Assembly: GCA_002281095.1 (NCBI GenBank)
Contig: NCFI01000002.1
Span: forward strand, 1-52,856
Reading direction: 5' to 3'
DNA: 52,856 nt
DNA from: Thiotrichales bacterium 35-46-9
GTDB taxonomy: Bacteria > Pseudomonadota > Gammaproteobacteria > Thiomicrospirales > Thiomicrospiraceae
Below the pieces are notes generated by a model. It saw nothing but the letters and a program-made list of their open reading frames with translations. It was not told where the DNA came from and searched no databases. Position numbers and translations under genes: made by a program. Positions 1 to 8,709 of this stretch are shown piece by piece. Each line of letters starts with the position of its first letter. Within the stretch, counting starts at the first letter, position 1.

Positions 1-434
1 GCCGTTGATTTGGTTTTTTGAATCACATAATACTGAAAGATAACCAATAAGGTGGTTAAAACAAGTGATAACCCCATCACCCAAAGACCAACATTTACCT
101 GCTGTAATGCGCTATTCATCCACAAGCTTTCAATGGCATAAAGAATCAAATAAACCGCAGAACCAGCAATGAAGGCACTTTGCGCCAAACTGGCTAGAGG
201 TTCCGCTTTACCGTGACCAAAACGATGTTCTTTATCGGCAGGCGCTTGCGAAATCATCACCGCATACATGATAATCAACGAGGCGATAATATCGACTGTC
301 GAATCGAGTAAAGAAGCCAGAATAGAAGCCGAACCTGTACGCAACCAAGCGTATAGCTTAATGACCACTAACATAACGGCCACTGCTACCGCCACATAAG
401 TGGCGAGGCGAACCAAACGATTTTCCGTTGTCAT
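1..434 (-). CDS. fieF: Cation diffusion facilitator (FieF/YiiP-like), N-terminal part
   Basis: This is the 5' part of a minus-strand gene cut by the window edge; about 144 residues are visible from an ATG at 434. The translation has hydrophobic segments typical of the CDF family of proton-coupled divalent-metal exporters of the inner membrane. The transmembrane metal-site pattern DSTVD (about residues 43-47) and the following HRFGHGKAEPLA stretch match the YiiP/FieF signature, in which the two aspartates and the histidine bind Zn2+ or Fe2+. The C-terminal cytoplasmic domain lies outside the window. The substrate (Fe, Zn, Cd or Mn) cannot be read from this part. It is divergent from earP. Confidence 0.85.
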   Translation of the reverse strand, partial: MTTENRLVRLATYVAVAVAVMLVVIKLYAWLRTGSASILASLLDSTVDIIASLIIMYAVMISQAPADKEHRFGHGKAEPLASLAQSAFIAGSAVYLILYAIESLWMNSALQQVNVGLWVMGLSLVLTTLLVIFQYYVIQKTKST

Positions 435-503
435 CGACTGTTTTCTTTATAAAAATTGGTCTGTAATCATACCAACTTCAGCTACAATCTGCATCATCAA
501 ATC

Positions 504-1667
504 ATGAATTCATACAAAACGCCCCTTATACCACCACGGACTTTTTATACAGTGAACCAGCTCCCCCACCCAGACTACGACATTTTTTGCACCGTTATCG
601 ACAATTATGGAGATATCGCCACTTGTTGGCGACTGGCGTTACAACTGAATCAACGTCATGGCATTCACGTGCGGCTTTGGGTCGATGAACTTACTGCCTT
701 AAAACACCTTTACCCCGAAACAAACGAACACTTGGCAGAGCAACAGCTGAATCAAATCGCTGTGTGCTTGTGGTCAACTCCTTTCCCTAACATCAAACCT
801 GCATCAGTGGTCATTGAAGCTTTTGCTTGCGAATTACCAGCCCATTATCGACAAGCCATGCTTAAACAAGCCAGCCTTTGCGTTAATCTGGACTATTTCA
901 GTTGCGAAGACTGGGTGCTCGGTTGTCACGGCTTACGCTCCTTTCAATCTGATGGGTTGCATAAATACTTCTTTTTTCCTGGTATTGTGTCTGGTACAGG
1001 TGGCGTGCTTTACGAGGCCGATTATGAACAGCAACGACTTGCCTTTACTCTGAACGAACAACTCGACTGGTTTGAACGTTGGCAACTTCCGCGCGCTCAT
1101 ACATCCAGTATGCGCATCAGTTTATTTGGCTATGAAAACAAAGCGATTATTAGCTTATTGGAACAAGCAGCTGACTACCCATTGCCCATTGAGCTCTATT
1201 GTCCAATGAGCAAGCTGTGTCACGAATTAACCACCCATTTTGATCAATGGCAAATCAGCGCAGGCAATAGCTATCAGTTAGGCAACGCCACCATTCACTT
1301 TATCCCGTTTTTACCACAAAGTGAATATGATCGACTGCTCTGGTCGTGTGATCTCAATTTTGTGCGCGGAGAAGAATCGCTCATCCGTGGGCTATTAGCC
1401 GCTAAACCCTTGGTATGGCATATTTACCCTACTGAAGATCAAGCCCATTGGATTAAACTCAACGCTTTTATACAAGTCCTATCCATGCCTCCCCTACTTG
1501 CCGAACTAACACGCAACTGGAATGCTCAAGCTGCCTTGGTCAATTTGACTGAAGTGCTCAATCAACTACCCCAACTTCAAAGATATGCCTTAGGCGCACA
1601 AGAATCTATTTTATCTATGAACGATTTAAGCACGAATCTAGTCAGCTTTATAGAAAGCAAGGTATAA
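504..1667 (+). CDS. earP: EF-P arginine rhamnosyltransferase EarP
   Basis: EarP transfers rhamnose from dTDP-rhamnose to Arg32 of elongation factor P in the cytoplasm, which EF-P needs to rescue ribosomes stalled at polyproline. The N-terminal signature [15 protein letters not shown] (about residues 31-45) carries the conserved aspartates, and FVRGEES (286-292) matches the nucleotide-sugar site near the C terminus of the family. Length of 387 residues from ATG 504 is close to the usual ~375. The start is uncertain: an in-frame TTG at 456 and a GTG at 552 also exist and none has a good ribosome site; the family usually begins just before DIFC, which would favour 552. The efp gene follows after 41 bases, the usual partnership. 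Confidence 0.92.
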   Translation: MNSYKTPLIPPRTFYTVNQLPHPDYDIFCTVIDNYGDIATCWRLALQLNQRHGIHVRLWVDELTALKHLYPETNEHLAEQQLNQIAVCLWSTPFPNIKPASVVIEAFACELPAHYRQAMLKQASLCVNLDYFSCEDWVLGCHGLRSFQSDGLHKYFFFPGIVSGTGGVLYEADYEQQRLAFTLNEQLDWFERWQLPRAHTSSMRISLFGYENKAIISLLEQAADYPLPIELYCPMSKLCHELTTHFDQWQISAGNSYQLGNATIHFIPFLPQSEYDRLLWSCDLNFVRGEESLIRGLLAAKPLVWHIYPTEDQAHWIKLNAFIQVLSMPPLLAELTRNWNAQAALVNLTEVLNQLPQLQRYALGAQESILSMNDLSTNLVSFIESKV

Positions 1668-1708
1668 TAGAAAGGATTAACTCAATTTTATTGTATGGAA
1701 ACTCTCCC

Positions 1709-2272
1709 ATGAAAACTGCACAAGAATTTCGCTCTGGCAACGTAATGATGTTCGAAGGTCAACCGATGATCGTGTTGAAAGCCGAATTTAGCAAATCAGG
1801 TCGTAATGCCGCCGTTGTGAAAATGAAGCTGAAAAACCTGTTATCAGGTGCTGGTACTGAAACAGTCGTTAAAGCAGACGACAAATTTGATCAAGTGATC
1901 CTTGAGAAAAAAACCTGTACTTACAGCTACTTCGCCGATCCTCTGTATGTTTTCATGGACGAAGAATACAATCCTTATGAAGTGGAAAAAGAGAACCTGG
2001 GTGATGCACTCAACTATATCGAAGAAGGCATGACCGATGAAGTTGAAGTCACTTTCTACGAAGGCAAGCCTATTACGGTTGAGTTCCCAACTATCATCAA
2101 CCGCAAAGTGGTTTACACTGAAATGGCGGTGCGTGGCGATACGTCAGGTAAAGTGATGAAACCAGCTCGCTTAGCCAGTGGCTTTGAACTTCAAGTAGCG
2201 GCCTTCATCGAAACCGATGAAATGATTGAAATCGACACGCGTACAGGCGAATTCCGTAAGCGTGCTTCTTAA
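1709..2272 (+). CDS. efp: Elongation factor P
   Basis: EF-P binds the ribosome between the P and E sites and promotes peptide-bond formation at consecutive prolines. The 187-residue length is normal, and the KOW-like N-terminal domain plus two OB domains are recognisable. The loop tip reads SKSGRNAAV with Arg at position 32. Arg32, rather than Lys34, is the hallmark of the subfamily modified by EarP rhamnosylation, and earP lies directly upstream. ATG 1709 was chosen because it gives the conserved N terminus beginning [11 protein letters not shown]; an upstream TTG adds six residues not seen in the family. A strong terminator follows at 2305. Confidence 0.97.
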   Translation: MKTAQEFRSGNVMMFEGQPMIVLKAEFSKSGRNAAVVKMKLKNLLSGAGTETVVKADDKFDQVILEKKTCTYSYFADPLYVFMDEEYNPYEVEKENLGDALNYIEEGMTDEVEVTFYEGKPITVEFPTIINRKVVYTEMAVRGDTSGKVMKPARLASGFELQVAAFIETDEMIEIDTRTGEFRKRAS

Positions 2273-2304
2273 TTAAGTATCTCTGGAATTGCTCGTTGCA
2301 CAAG

Positions 2305-2327
2305 AAGCACCCGTTGGGTGCTTTTTT
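2305..2327 (+). terminator. Rho-independent terminator after efp
   Basis: An 8-bp GC-rich stem (AAGCACCC / GGGTGCTT) with a GTT loop is followed directly by a T run. It ends earP-efp transcription and abuts the promoter of the mevalonate operon. Confidence 0.9.
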
Positions 2328-2353
2328 GTTTCCGCTTTGTGGCATGATATAAT
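2326..2353 (+). promoter_or_regulatory. Putative sigma-70 promoter of the mevalonate operon
   Basis: TTGTTT at 2326-2331 and a perfect TATAAT at 2348-2353 are separated by 16 bases, 28 bases before the mvaA ATG at 2381. The -35 box overlaps the T tract of the efp terminator. Inferred by pattern only. Confidence 0.6.
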
Positions 2354-2380
2354 GTTAGGATACAATACTCTGGATTGATC

Positions 2381-3418
2381 ATGACTCAACACTTCGCTTC
2401 TATCCCCATGCAAACCATAGGACCACTTAGGTTAATTGGTGATGTTGATGATGAAATCATGGTTCCCCTAGCCACTTATGAAACCCCCTTGTGGCCTTCA
2501 GTCAATCGCGGCGCACGAGTCAGCGCGGCTGCAGGTGGCATTCAAGTTACCCTGCTCAATGAACAGATGACACGATCCTTTGCTGTGCAAGCTGCCGATG
2601 CGCAAGCTGCGCGACGCATTTGCCAATCCATCGAAGCACGGCTGACAGAAGCTAGTGAAGTGGTAGCAGCAACCAGTCGTTTTGCCCGACTCAAATCTCT
2701 GGATACGCGTATTGTCGGACGTCTCATCTATCTAAGGCTGGCAATTAATAGTGGCGATGCTTCTGGTCACAATATGGTGACACAATCTGCTGAACACCTA
2801 CAAAACTGGGTGCTAACTCAGTGGCCTGAATTGAGCTACGTCACCATTTCCGGCAACTATTGCACCGACAAAAAAGTATCTGCTGTTAACTCTATTGAAG
2901 GGCGTGGTAAATCTGTTATTGCTGAGTGTACACTCCCAGCCAAGTTAGTGGCACGCTACCTTAAAACAACCCCGCAACGATTGGTTGACTTACATATTCG
3001 CAAAAATTTAATCGGCAGCATTCTGGCTGGCAGCCTAATGTCAGCTAATGCGCATGCTGCCAATATGTTGCTTGCCTTTTATCTCGCCACCGGACAAGAT
3101 GCTGCCAATATTGTTGAAGGCTCGCAAGCGATAGACCACGCTGAAGTATTGGAGGATGGCTCTCTCTACTTCTCCGTTAGCTTGCCCAATTTAATCGTCG
3201 GTACGGTCGGTAATGGCAAGGGCTTGGATTTTGTCACTGACAATCTCGCATTAATGGGTTGTACCCCCAACACAGATGCAGGCAGCAGTGCGCGTCGATT
3301 AGCCATGATTTGCGCAGCCGTGGTGCTGTGTGGCGAATTATCGCTACTAGCAGCACAAACCAACCCAGGTGAACTGATGCAATCTCACCGCAAGCTAGAA
3401 AGGCACCAGCCAGCATGA
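2381..3418 (+). CDS. mvaA: Hydroxymethylglutaryl-CoA reductase (class I-like)
   Basis: The enzyme reduces HMG-CoA to mevalonate, the committed step of the pathway. The 345 residues lack any membrane anchor, so it should be soluble. All four catalytic residues of the family can be placed: Glu34 in ATYETPL, Lys164 in NYCTDKK, Asp240 in GQDAA and His336 near the C terminus. The blocks SGNYCTDKK, SIEGRGKSV and GTVGNG resemble the eukaryotic/archaeal class I enzyme more than the class II form common in bacteria. The stretch GDASGHNM replaces the usual GDAMGMNM. ATG 2381 is preferred over a TTG at 2375. It is the first gene of the operon and overlaps the next by ATGA. Confidence 0.93.
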   Translation: MTQHFASIPMQTIGPLRLIGDVDDEIMVPLATYETPLWPSVNRGARVSAAAGGIQVTLLNEQMTRSFAVQAADAQAARRICQSIEARLTEASEVVAATSRFARLKSLDTRIVGRLIYLRLAINSGDASGHNMVTQSAEHLQNWVLTQWPELSYVTISGNYCTDKKVSAVNSIEGRGKSVIAECTLPAKLVARYLKTTPQRLVDLHIRKNLIGSILAGSLMSANAHAANMLLAFYLATGQDAANIVEGSQAIDHAEVLEDGSLYFSVSLPNLIVGTVGNGKGLDFVTDNLALMGCTPNTDAGSSARRLAMICAAVVLCGELSLLAAQTNPGELMQSHRKLERHQPA

Positions 3419-4449
3419 GCATTGGTCAACGCAAGCTAGACCACATACATCACCTACTCAACGACTCACAAGTCGATCGTCAGGGTGGTTATTTCGACGC
3501 TTTTCGCTTAATGCACAATGCACTACCCGAATGTGGGCTAGCAGACGTTGATATGCGTTGTGAGTTTTTAGGAAAAACGCTGGAGGCACCTTTGCTCATT
3601 TCCTCTATGACAGGGGGCGATCATCCGGAATTACTGGCCATTAATCAGCGTTTAGCCGAGGCCGCCGAACACTGTGGTGTCGCTCTCGCTGTCGGTTCTC
3701 AACGCATTCAGTTTGAAAATTCAGCAGCCGCGGCTAGTTTTAAGTTGCGTCCATTCGCTCCCAGTATTCCACTCATTGCCAATTTAGGTGCGGTTCAACT
3801 TAACTACCAACTGAATAGCCATCACGCCCAAGCCGCGATAGATCAACTGGATGCGGACGGACTTTTTTTGCATTTAAACCCACTACAAGAAGCCATTCAA
3901 CCCGAAGGCGATACCGATTTTTCAAATCTCTGGGCGAAAATTGGTCAGTTACAGCAACAGCTATCTCGCCCTATTTTGTTAAAAGAAGTCGGTAGTGGAC
4001 TATCTCCCGATTTCATTCGTCAAGGCATGGCACAAGGTATTCACTACTTCGATGTAGCCGGCAGTGGCGGCACTTCATGGAGTCGGGTTGAGCAACTTCG
4101 CAGCGGAGGTAATCCGATCGGCCTAACCTTTCAAGATTGGGGCTTACCCACCCCTTGGATCTTACAACAATGTCGACCATTAGCACCGCAAACCCAGCTG
4201 ATTGCAAGTGGTGGCTTACGTAACGGCATTGATGTGGTAAAATCATTCGTTCTGGGTGCTCGCATCGCTGGTATGGCTGCGCCTTTTTTACAACCTGCGA
4301 TGGAGTCAACACAAGCAGTGATTGAGCGTATTGAACAAGTTAAACAAGAAATTCGCATTACCTTGTTTCTATTGGGCAAATCCAATCTACAAGAAGTCTG
4401 GCTCAACAAGCACCTCATCGTTGATTTAGCAGAAGGTTCGCGTCGATGA
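3415..4449 (+). CDS. fni: Type 2 isopentenyl-diphosphate isomerase (FMN-dependent)
   Basis: The protein interconverts IPP and DMAPP using reduced FMN and Mg2+ and is unrelated to the type 1 (Nudix) isomerase. At 344 residues it has normal length. Seen in the sequence: RKLDHI near the N terminus, SSMTGG (63-68) in the FMN-binding barrel, a HLNPLQEAIQPEGD segment that includes the conserved Gln/Glu metal and substrate residues, and VAGSGGTSW in the phosphate-binding region. Start ATG overlaps the mvaA stop by four bases, and its own stop overlaps the mvaS start, so translation is probably coupled. Confidence 0.95.
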   Translation: MSIGQRKLDHIHHLLNDSQVDRQGGYFDAFRLMHNALPECGLADVDMRCEFLGKTLEAPLLISSMTGGDHPELLAINQRLAEAAEHCGVALAVGSQRIQFENSAAAASFKLRPFAPSIPLIANLGAVQLNYQLNSHHAQAAIDQLDADGLFLHLNPLQEAIQPEGDTDFSNLWAKIGQLQQQLSRPILLKEVGSGLSPDFIRQGMAQGIHYFDVAGSGGTSWSRVEQLRSGGNPIGLTFQDWGLPTPWILQQCRPLAPQTQLIASGGLRNGIDVVKSFVLGARIAGMAAPFLQPAMESTQAVIERIEQVKQEIRITLFLLGKSNLQEVWLNKHLIVDLAEGSRR

Positions 4450-5627
4450 CCATTGGCATTCAACGTATCAGTTTTTATACAGCACCTTTTTATCTCGACA
4501 TGAGTGTCTTTGCTCAAGCTCGCGGTGAAGATGCTGACAAATTTCACGTCGGTATTGGTCAAGACCAAATGAGCGTCATCTCTCCCGATGAAGACATTGT
4601 GACACTCGCTGCCAATGCTGCCTTGCCCATTGTGCAAGAATTTGATCCTCAAAGTTTCACCGCTGTACTTTTTGCTACCGAGAGTGGTATTGATCAATCC
4701 AAATCAGCTGGTGCTTTTGTGCATGGATTACTCGGCTTATCGTCACGTTGTCGCGTCGTCGAGCTAAAACACGCTTGCTACGCTGGCACTGCCGCCTTAC
4801 AAATGGCGGTTAATATGGTGCGCGTCAATGCCAATGAACGTATTTTGGTCATTGCTGCCGATGTGGCACGTTATGAACTTGGCTCACCTGGTGAGGCAAC
4901 ACAAGGTTGTGGCGCAGTGGCCATGCTCGTTAGTCATCAAGCCGATGTATTAGCGATTGAAACCGGTTCTGGCTATTACACCGAAGATGTGATGGATTTT
5001 TGGCGCCCTAACTATCGTGATACTGCCTTAGTCGACGGCAAATACTCAACCATGGTTTACCTCACTGCCTTAAAACATGCTTGGCAACATTTTCACGAAA
5101 GCCGTGCACTGAATTACGCAGACTTTGCTCGCTTCTGTTACCACTTACCCTTTACCAAAATGGCGATTAAAGCACATAGTCGCTTAATGAAGTTAACAGG
5201 ACAAGAGGCCAACGAAGCCAGTATTGAGCAAGCCATGGGTGCATCGCTCAAATACAATCGTACGGTGGGCAATAGCTACAGCGCCTCGCTCTATTTTGGC
5301 TTAATTTCGTTGCTCGAAAATGATGCTGATGATCTTGCTGGTCAGCGCATTGGTCTTTTTAGCTATGGTTCAGGTTGCGTGGGCGAATTTTTTAGCGGCA
5401 TCGTCGGTGCAAACTATCGTCAACATCTTTACACCAGCCAGCATCAAAACCTACTCGCGGCGCGTAAAGAGCTTTCTTTTTCACAATACCTCGATTTCTA
5501 TAAACAATTTGGTGAAGTCGAACGTAACGATAATATAGAAATTCCGAGCTATAGTCGCGGTCACTTCCGCCTGAGCGCCATTCGTGCTCACAAACGACAA
5601 TATGTTCAGCAGTCAAGCATCGAGTAA
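4446..5627 (+). CDS. mvaS: Hydroxymethylglutaryl-CoA synthase
   Basis: This thiolase-fold enzyme condenses acetyl-CoA with acetoacetyl-CoA to give HMG-CoA. The catalytic triad of bacterial HMG-CoA synthases falls at the same numbers as I recall for the Staphylococcus enzyme: Glu79 (FATESGID), Cys111 (LKHACYAGTAA) and His233 (YHLPFTKM). Length is 393 residues. The gene starts inside the last codons of fni (ATGA overlap) and its 3' end overlaps the next gene by 26 bases. A dedicated acetoacetyl-CoA thiolase is not in the window and is presumably supplied from fatty-acid or PHB metabolism genes elsewhere. Confidence 0.96.
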   Translation: MTIGIQRISFYTAPFYLDMSVFAQARGEDADKFHVGIGQDQMSVISPDEDIVTLAANAALPIVQEFDPQSFTAVLFATESGIDQSKSAGAFVHGLLGLSSRCRVVELKHACYAGTAALQMAVNMVRVNANERILVIAADVARYELGSPGEATQGCGAVAMLVSHQADVLAIETGSGYYTEDVMDFWRPNYRDTALVDGKYSTMVYLTALKHAWQHFHESRALNYADFARFCYHLPFTKMAIKAHSRLMKLTGQEANEASIEQAMGASLKYNRTVGNSYSASLYFGLISLLENDADDLAGQRIGLFSYGSGCVGEFFSGIVGANYRQHLYTSQHQNLLAARKELSFSQYLDFYKQFGEVERNDNIEIPSYSRGHFRLSAIRAHKRQYVQQSSIE

Positions 5628-6600
5628 ACTCATTCTCGCAGGCGAACACAGCGTTGTTTATGGCAGCAGTGCCATCACAACGCGCTTGGCTTGGGCAACT
5701 CAGTGTGACATTCAGACTTCCGATACGGGAGGCCTGCATCTATCAAACGGTCAAGAAATCAATTGGGATAGCCATAGCTTGAACCTTCATTGGCAGCAGC
5801 TTCAACAACGCCATCAGCAATGGCAACAAGACAGCCGAACACCGCTCCTCACTCAACTCAGTGATCTACCCTTAGCGGTGTTAGCACGTTGGCAACAAAC
5901 CACTGTACTACCCAGTTTATCCATCCATCTGAAAAGTGATATTCCGATCGGACAAGGATTAGGCTCTTCTGCCAGCCTCATTATTGCCATGATTCACACA
6001 TTAGCCAAAGCAACCAACACTCCGCTTTCGCAGCCTGACATTCAAGACATGGCAACACAATGTGAGCAATTAGCACACGGAAAATCATCGGGACTGGATG
6101 TCGCTGCTATTTTATTAAGTGATCGCTTAGTCTGGAAACAAGGCCAGTTCAGCGCACTAGCAACTGACACCGCCTTGCCCGGCTATTTAGTGCATACCGG
6201 CAAAGCGCAGAGTAGTACCGCGGATTGCGTCGGTTGGGTTAGAAAACATCATGCCAGCCGCCAAGACCTCTGGTCGAGCATGGAAACGGCAACCGAAAAA
6301 ATCGCACAAAGCCTAAACCTCGCCCATGCATCAACTACCCTAGCAGAAACCGTCAATGATCTGCATGAATGCCTAATACAATTGGGGGTGGTACCGCCAA
6401 AAGTTCAGCAGTTTGCACAAGCGGTGCAGGCGCTGGGTTGGGCAGGCAAACTGTGTGGTGCAGGGAGTATTCTTGGTGATGGTGGTGGGTTTTTCTGGCT
6501 ATTATCAGAGCAAGATCCCAACAAGCTCTGTGCTGAATATGGCTATCCTTATTGGCCGCTCGCATCTTTAACCGCTCCATCAAAGGGAGTCAGCCCATGA
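5602..6600 (+). CDS. mvk: GHMP kinase, probable mevalonate kinase
   Basis: A 332-residue GHMP-superfamily kinase. The N-terminal motif SKLILAGEHSVVYG has the Lys (Lys9) usual in mevalonate kinases, the phosphate-binding loop is GQGLGSSAS (117-125), and HGKSSGLD (159-166) supplies the candidate catalytic Asp166. The C-terminal motif 3 is unusual, with GAG followed by a short insertion (SILGD) before GGG. These features favour ATP:mevalonate 5-phosphotransfer, but the following gene is the same superfamily, so the two roles could be swapped. ATG 5602 lies within the end of mvaS (26-base overlap); a GTG at 5584 is a weaker alternative. Confidence 0.8.
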   Translation: MFSSQASSKLILAGEHSVVYGSSAITTRLAWATQCDIQTSDTGGLHLSNGQEINWDSHSLNLHWQQLQQRHQQWQQDSRTPLLTQLSDLPLAVLARWQQTTVLPSLSIHLKSDIPIGQGLGSSASLIIAMIHTLAKATNTPLSQPDIQDMATQCEQLAHGKSSGLDVAAILLSDRLVWKQGQFSALATDTALPGYLVHTGKAQSSTADCVGWVRKHHASRQDLWSSMETATEKIAQSLNLAHASTTLAETVNDLHECLIQLGVVPPKVQQFAQAVQALGWAGKLCGAGSILGDGGGFFWLLSEQDPNKLCAEYGYPYWPLASLTAPSKGVSP

Positions 6601-7526
6601 AGACAACATGGATGAGCCGCGCACCAGGCAGTTTAATGCTGTTTGGCGAACATGCGGTATTGCATGGAAAGCCCGCTATTGCGTGCGCTATTGATCATTG
6701 GCTCACCATTGAATGGCAAGCCCGTGACGATACACAAGTTCATATTGTCACCGACTTTATCGAACACCACACCGACTGGCAAACATTGACACCCGAACCC
6801 AAACTCAGTTTTGTCATGACGGTGTTAAAGCTGTTTCGTCAACAAGCCCCACAAGCTTGTCAACGAGGGCTAAACATCACTATTCGCAGTGATATTAATG
6901 CCACTCAAGGTTTAGGCAGTTCCAGCGCCGTTGTGGCGGCGATGGTTACAGGGTTGTCAGTCTTATGCGACACTTTGGCATCTGTGGAAGCACGCTTTCA
7001 ACTTGGACTAGCCAGCATCAGAGCCGTGCAGGGAACAGGATCAGGTACGGATTTAGCGGTCGCACTCAGTGGCGGTATCCTTCGCTTTGATCCCAAAATG
7101 CTGACCATGCAACGCCTTGCCGACCAGCTGCCGATTGTCAGTGTCTATTGCGGTTATAAAACGCCAACACCTCAGGTCATTCGACAAGTAGAAGCCTTAT
7201 GGCCCAAACATCACCCTTTATTTGAACAATGGCTCATCTGGATCAGCCACATCACAAATGCCGCCTGTGAAGCGATTCAACTCAACAACCTAGCTGAACT
7301 GGGACGCTGTATGAATATGGCACATGGGTTAATGCACGGCTTAGGCGTCAGCGATAGCAACTTAGATGCCATAGCGCATCGCCTACGCGCTTGCGAAGGG
7401 CTTTATGGCGCAAAAATTTCTGGCTCTGGTTTAGGTGATTGCGTCATTGCCATTGGCACACCCTGCACGCCCCTAACCGATGCCCTTCCCGTTCACACCA
7501 GCGCCTTGGGCGCACACTGTTTTTAG
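6597..7526 (+). CDS. GHMP kinase, probable phosphomevalonate kinase
   Basis: A second GHMP kinase of 309 residues, needed to account for the remaining phosphorylation between mevalonate and the decarboxylase. It has GEHAVLHG near the N terminus, the loop QGLGSSSAV (about 104-112), GTGSGTDLAV with candidate Asp152, and a C-terminal SGSGLGDC. The GSGxD and GDC patterns resemble phosphomevalonate kinases, whereas the GEHAVLHGKPAI start resembles mevalonate kinases. The Lys normally found in the APGK motif is Ser12 here. The function is inferred mainly from pathway completeness. It overlaps the previous gene by ATGA. Confidence 0.7.
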   Translation: MKTTWMSRAPGSLMLFGEHAVLHGKPAIACAIDHWLTIEWQARDDTQVHIVTDFIEHHTDWQTLTPEPKLSFVMTVLKLFRQQAPQACQRGLNITIRSDINATQGLGSSSAVVAAMVTGLSVLCDTLASVEARFQLGLASIRAVQGTGSGTDLAVALSGGILRFDPKMLTMQRLADQLPIVSVYCGYKTPTPQVIRQVEALWPKHHPLFEQWLIWISHITNAACEAIQLNNLAELGRCMNMAHGLMHGLGVSDSNLDAIAHRLRACEGLYGAKISGSGLGDCVIAIGTPCTPLTDALPVHTSALGAHCF

Positions 7527-7537
7527 GCCATTATTTT

Positions 7538-8530
7538 ATGTTTAGCGCACAAGCCTGTATTCAACAAATTATTCCCAAAACCATACCCGATTTTTCTCGT
7601 GAAGGCAGTGCCTTTGCGCCGGTTAATATCGCGCTCATTAAATATTGGGGCAAACGTGACACCGAGCTTAACCTACCGGTGACAGACAGCCTATCCATCG
7701 GCTTACGTACCTTAGGCACAAGGACACGCATTCGTTGGACTGAAGGTGAAGATAGCATCAGCTTAAATGGTGAGCTATTGCCAAGCGATAACGCCTTTGT
7801 TAAACGCACTCGTCAATATTTAAATTACTTCCGACCCAACCCATCGCTTGGCTTTATCATCGACACCGACAATGACGTTCCCACCGGTGCAGGTTTGGCG
7901 TCATCAGCCTCGGGTTATGCTGCACTGGTGCTGGCACTTAACGACTTATGCCAGTGGCAATTGAACAAAACACAATTATCAATTTTGGCGCGCATCGGTT
8001 CAGGCAGTGCTAGCCGCTCGCTCTGGGATGGCTTAGTTCACTGGCACGCTGGCACACAAGCCGATGGCATGGATAGCTATGCCACGTCAATCGCCCATCA
8101 ACTGCCGTCATTACGCGTCGGCTTATTGACGTTATCGCGCAAAACCAAACCCATCAGCTCGCGTTTAGGTATGCAACAAACGGTACATGGACTGAGCCTT
8201 TACCCCTCTTGGAAACCCATGGTTGAGCAACACTTATCACAACTACAAACCGCAATTGCCGCACAGGACATAGCGCAAATTGGCGCAATCAGCGAACACA
8301 ACGCCCTATCCATGCACGCCACCATGCTATCTACCTCACCGGCACTATGCTATTTCTTACCCGAAACCATCGCCACCTTGCAAACCCTCTGGCAAGCACG
8401 CAGCGAAGGACTCGCTTGTTGGGCAACCCTAGATGCCGGCCCTAATGTCAAACTCTTATTTGATCGTCATGAAGAAGCGGCTGTTAAAACCTGTTTTCCT
8501 GAAGTGAGTATCGTGCAGCCGTTTGGGTGA
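7538..8530 (+). CDS. mvaD: Diphosphomevalonate decarboxylase
   Basis: The enzyme performs ATP-dependent decarboxylation of mevalonate 5-diphosphate to IPP. The signature APVNIALIKYWGKRD (27-41) with Lys35 and the DSLSI substrate loop are diagnostic. The ATP loop GAGLASSASG, the SGSASRS segment and the catalytic aspartate Asp299 in LDAGPNVKLL are all present. Length is 330 residues, typical for bacteria. ATG 7538 was chosen because upstream codons lie within the preceding kinase gene and lack similarity. It is the last gene of the mevalonate operon; no clear terminator is visible in the 179 bases before the convergent murI. Confidence 0.96.
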   Translation: MFSAQACIQQIIPKTIPDFSREGSAFAPVNIALIKYWGKRDTELNLPVTDSLSIGLRTLGTRTRIRWTEGEDSISLNGELLPSDNAFVKRTRQYLNYFRPNPSLGFIIDTDNDVPTGAGLASSASGYAALVLALNDLCQWQLNKTQLSILARIGSGSASRSLWDGLVHWHAGTQADGMDSYATSIAHQLPSLRVGLLTLSRKTKPISSRLGMQQTVHGLSLYPSWKPMVEQHLSQLQTAIAAQDIAQIGAISEHNALSMHATMLSTSPALCYFLPETIATLQTLWQARSEGLACWATLDAGPNVKLLFDRHEEAAVKTCFPEVSIVQPFG

Positions 8531-8709
8531 TTTAACCCAGAATTTCCATTAGAACACACAATGATAACGAGTGGAAGTTTGAGGCAGTTTTTTTGCTTGT
8601 GCGAAGGTAATAGCAAGTCTATTGCCGACAAATAAGCGGAAAAAATGACCAAATTAACGCCGTTAGCATGGGTGTATGCATGCAATGCGATCTAATGGAA
8701 AATCTGGGT

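Noticed and set aside
4131-4697. 188-codon minus-strand frame across the fni-mvaS junction
   Set aside because: Both plus-strand genes there have full catalytic motifs and overlapping ends; the antisense frame has no recognisable domain or ribosome site.
8531-8709. Possible small gene between mvaD and murI
   Set aside because: Short frames here have no ribosome site or recognisable motif; the spacer looks non-coding and no clear terminator could be drawn.
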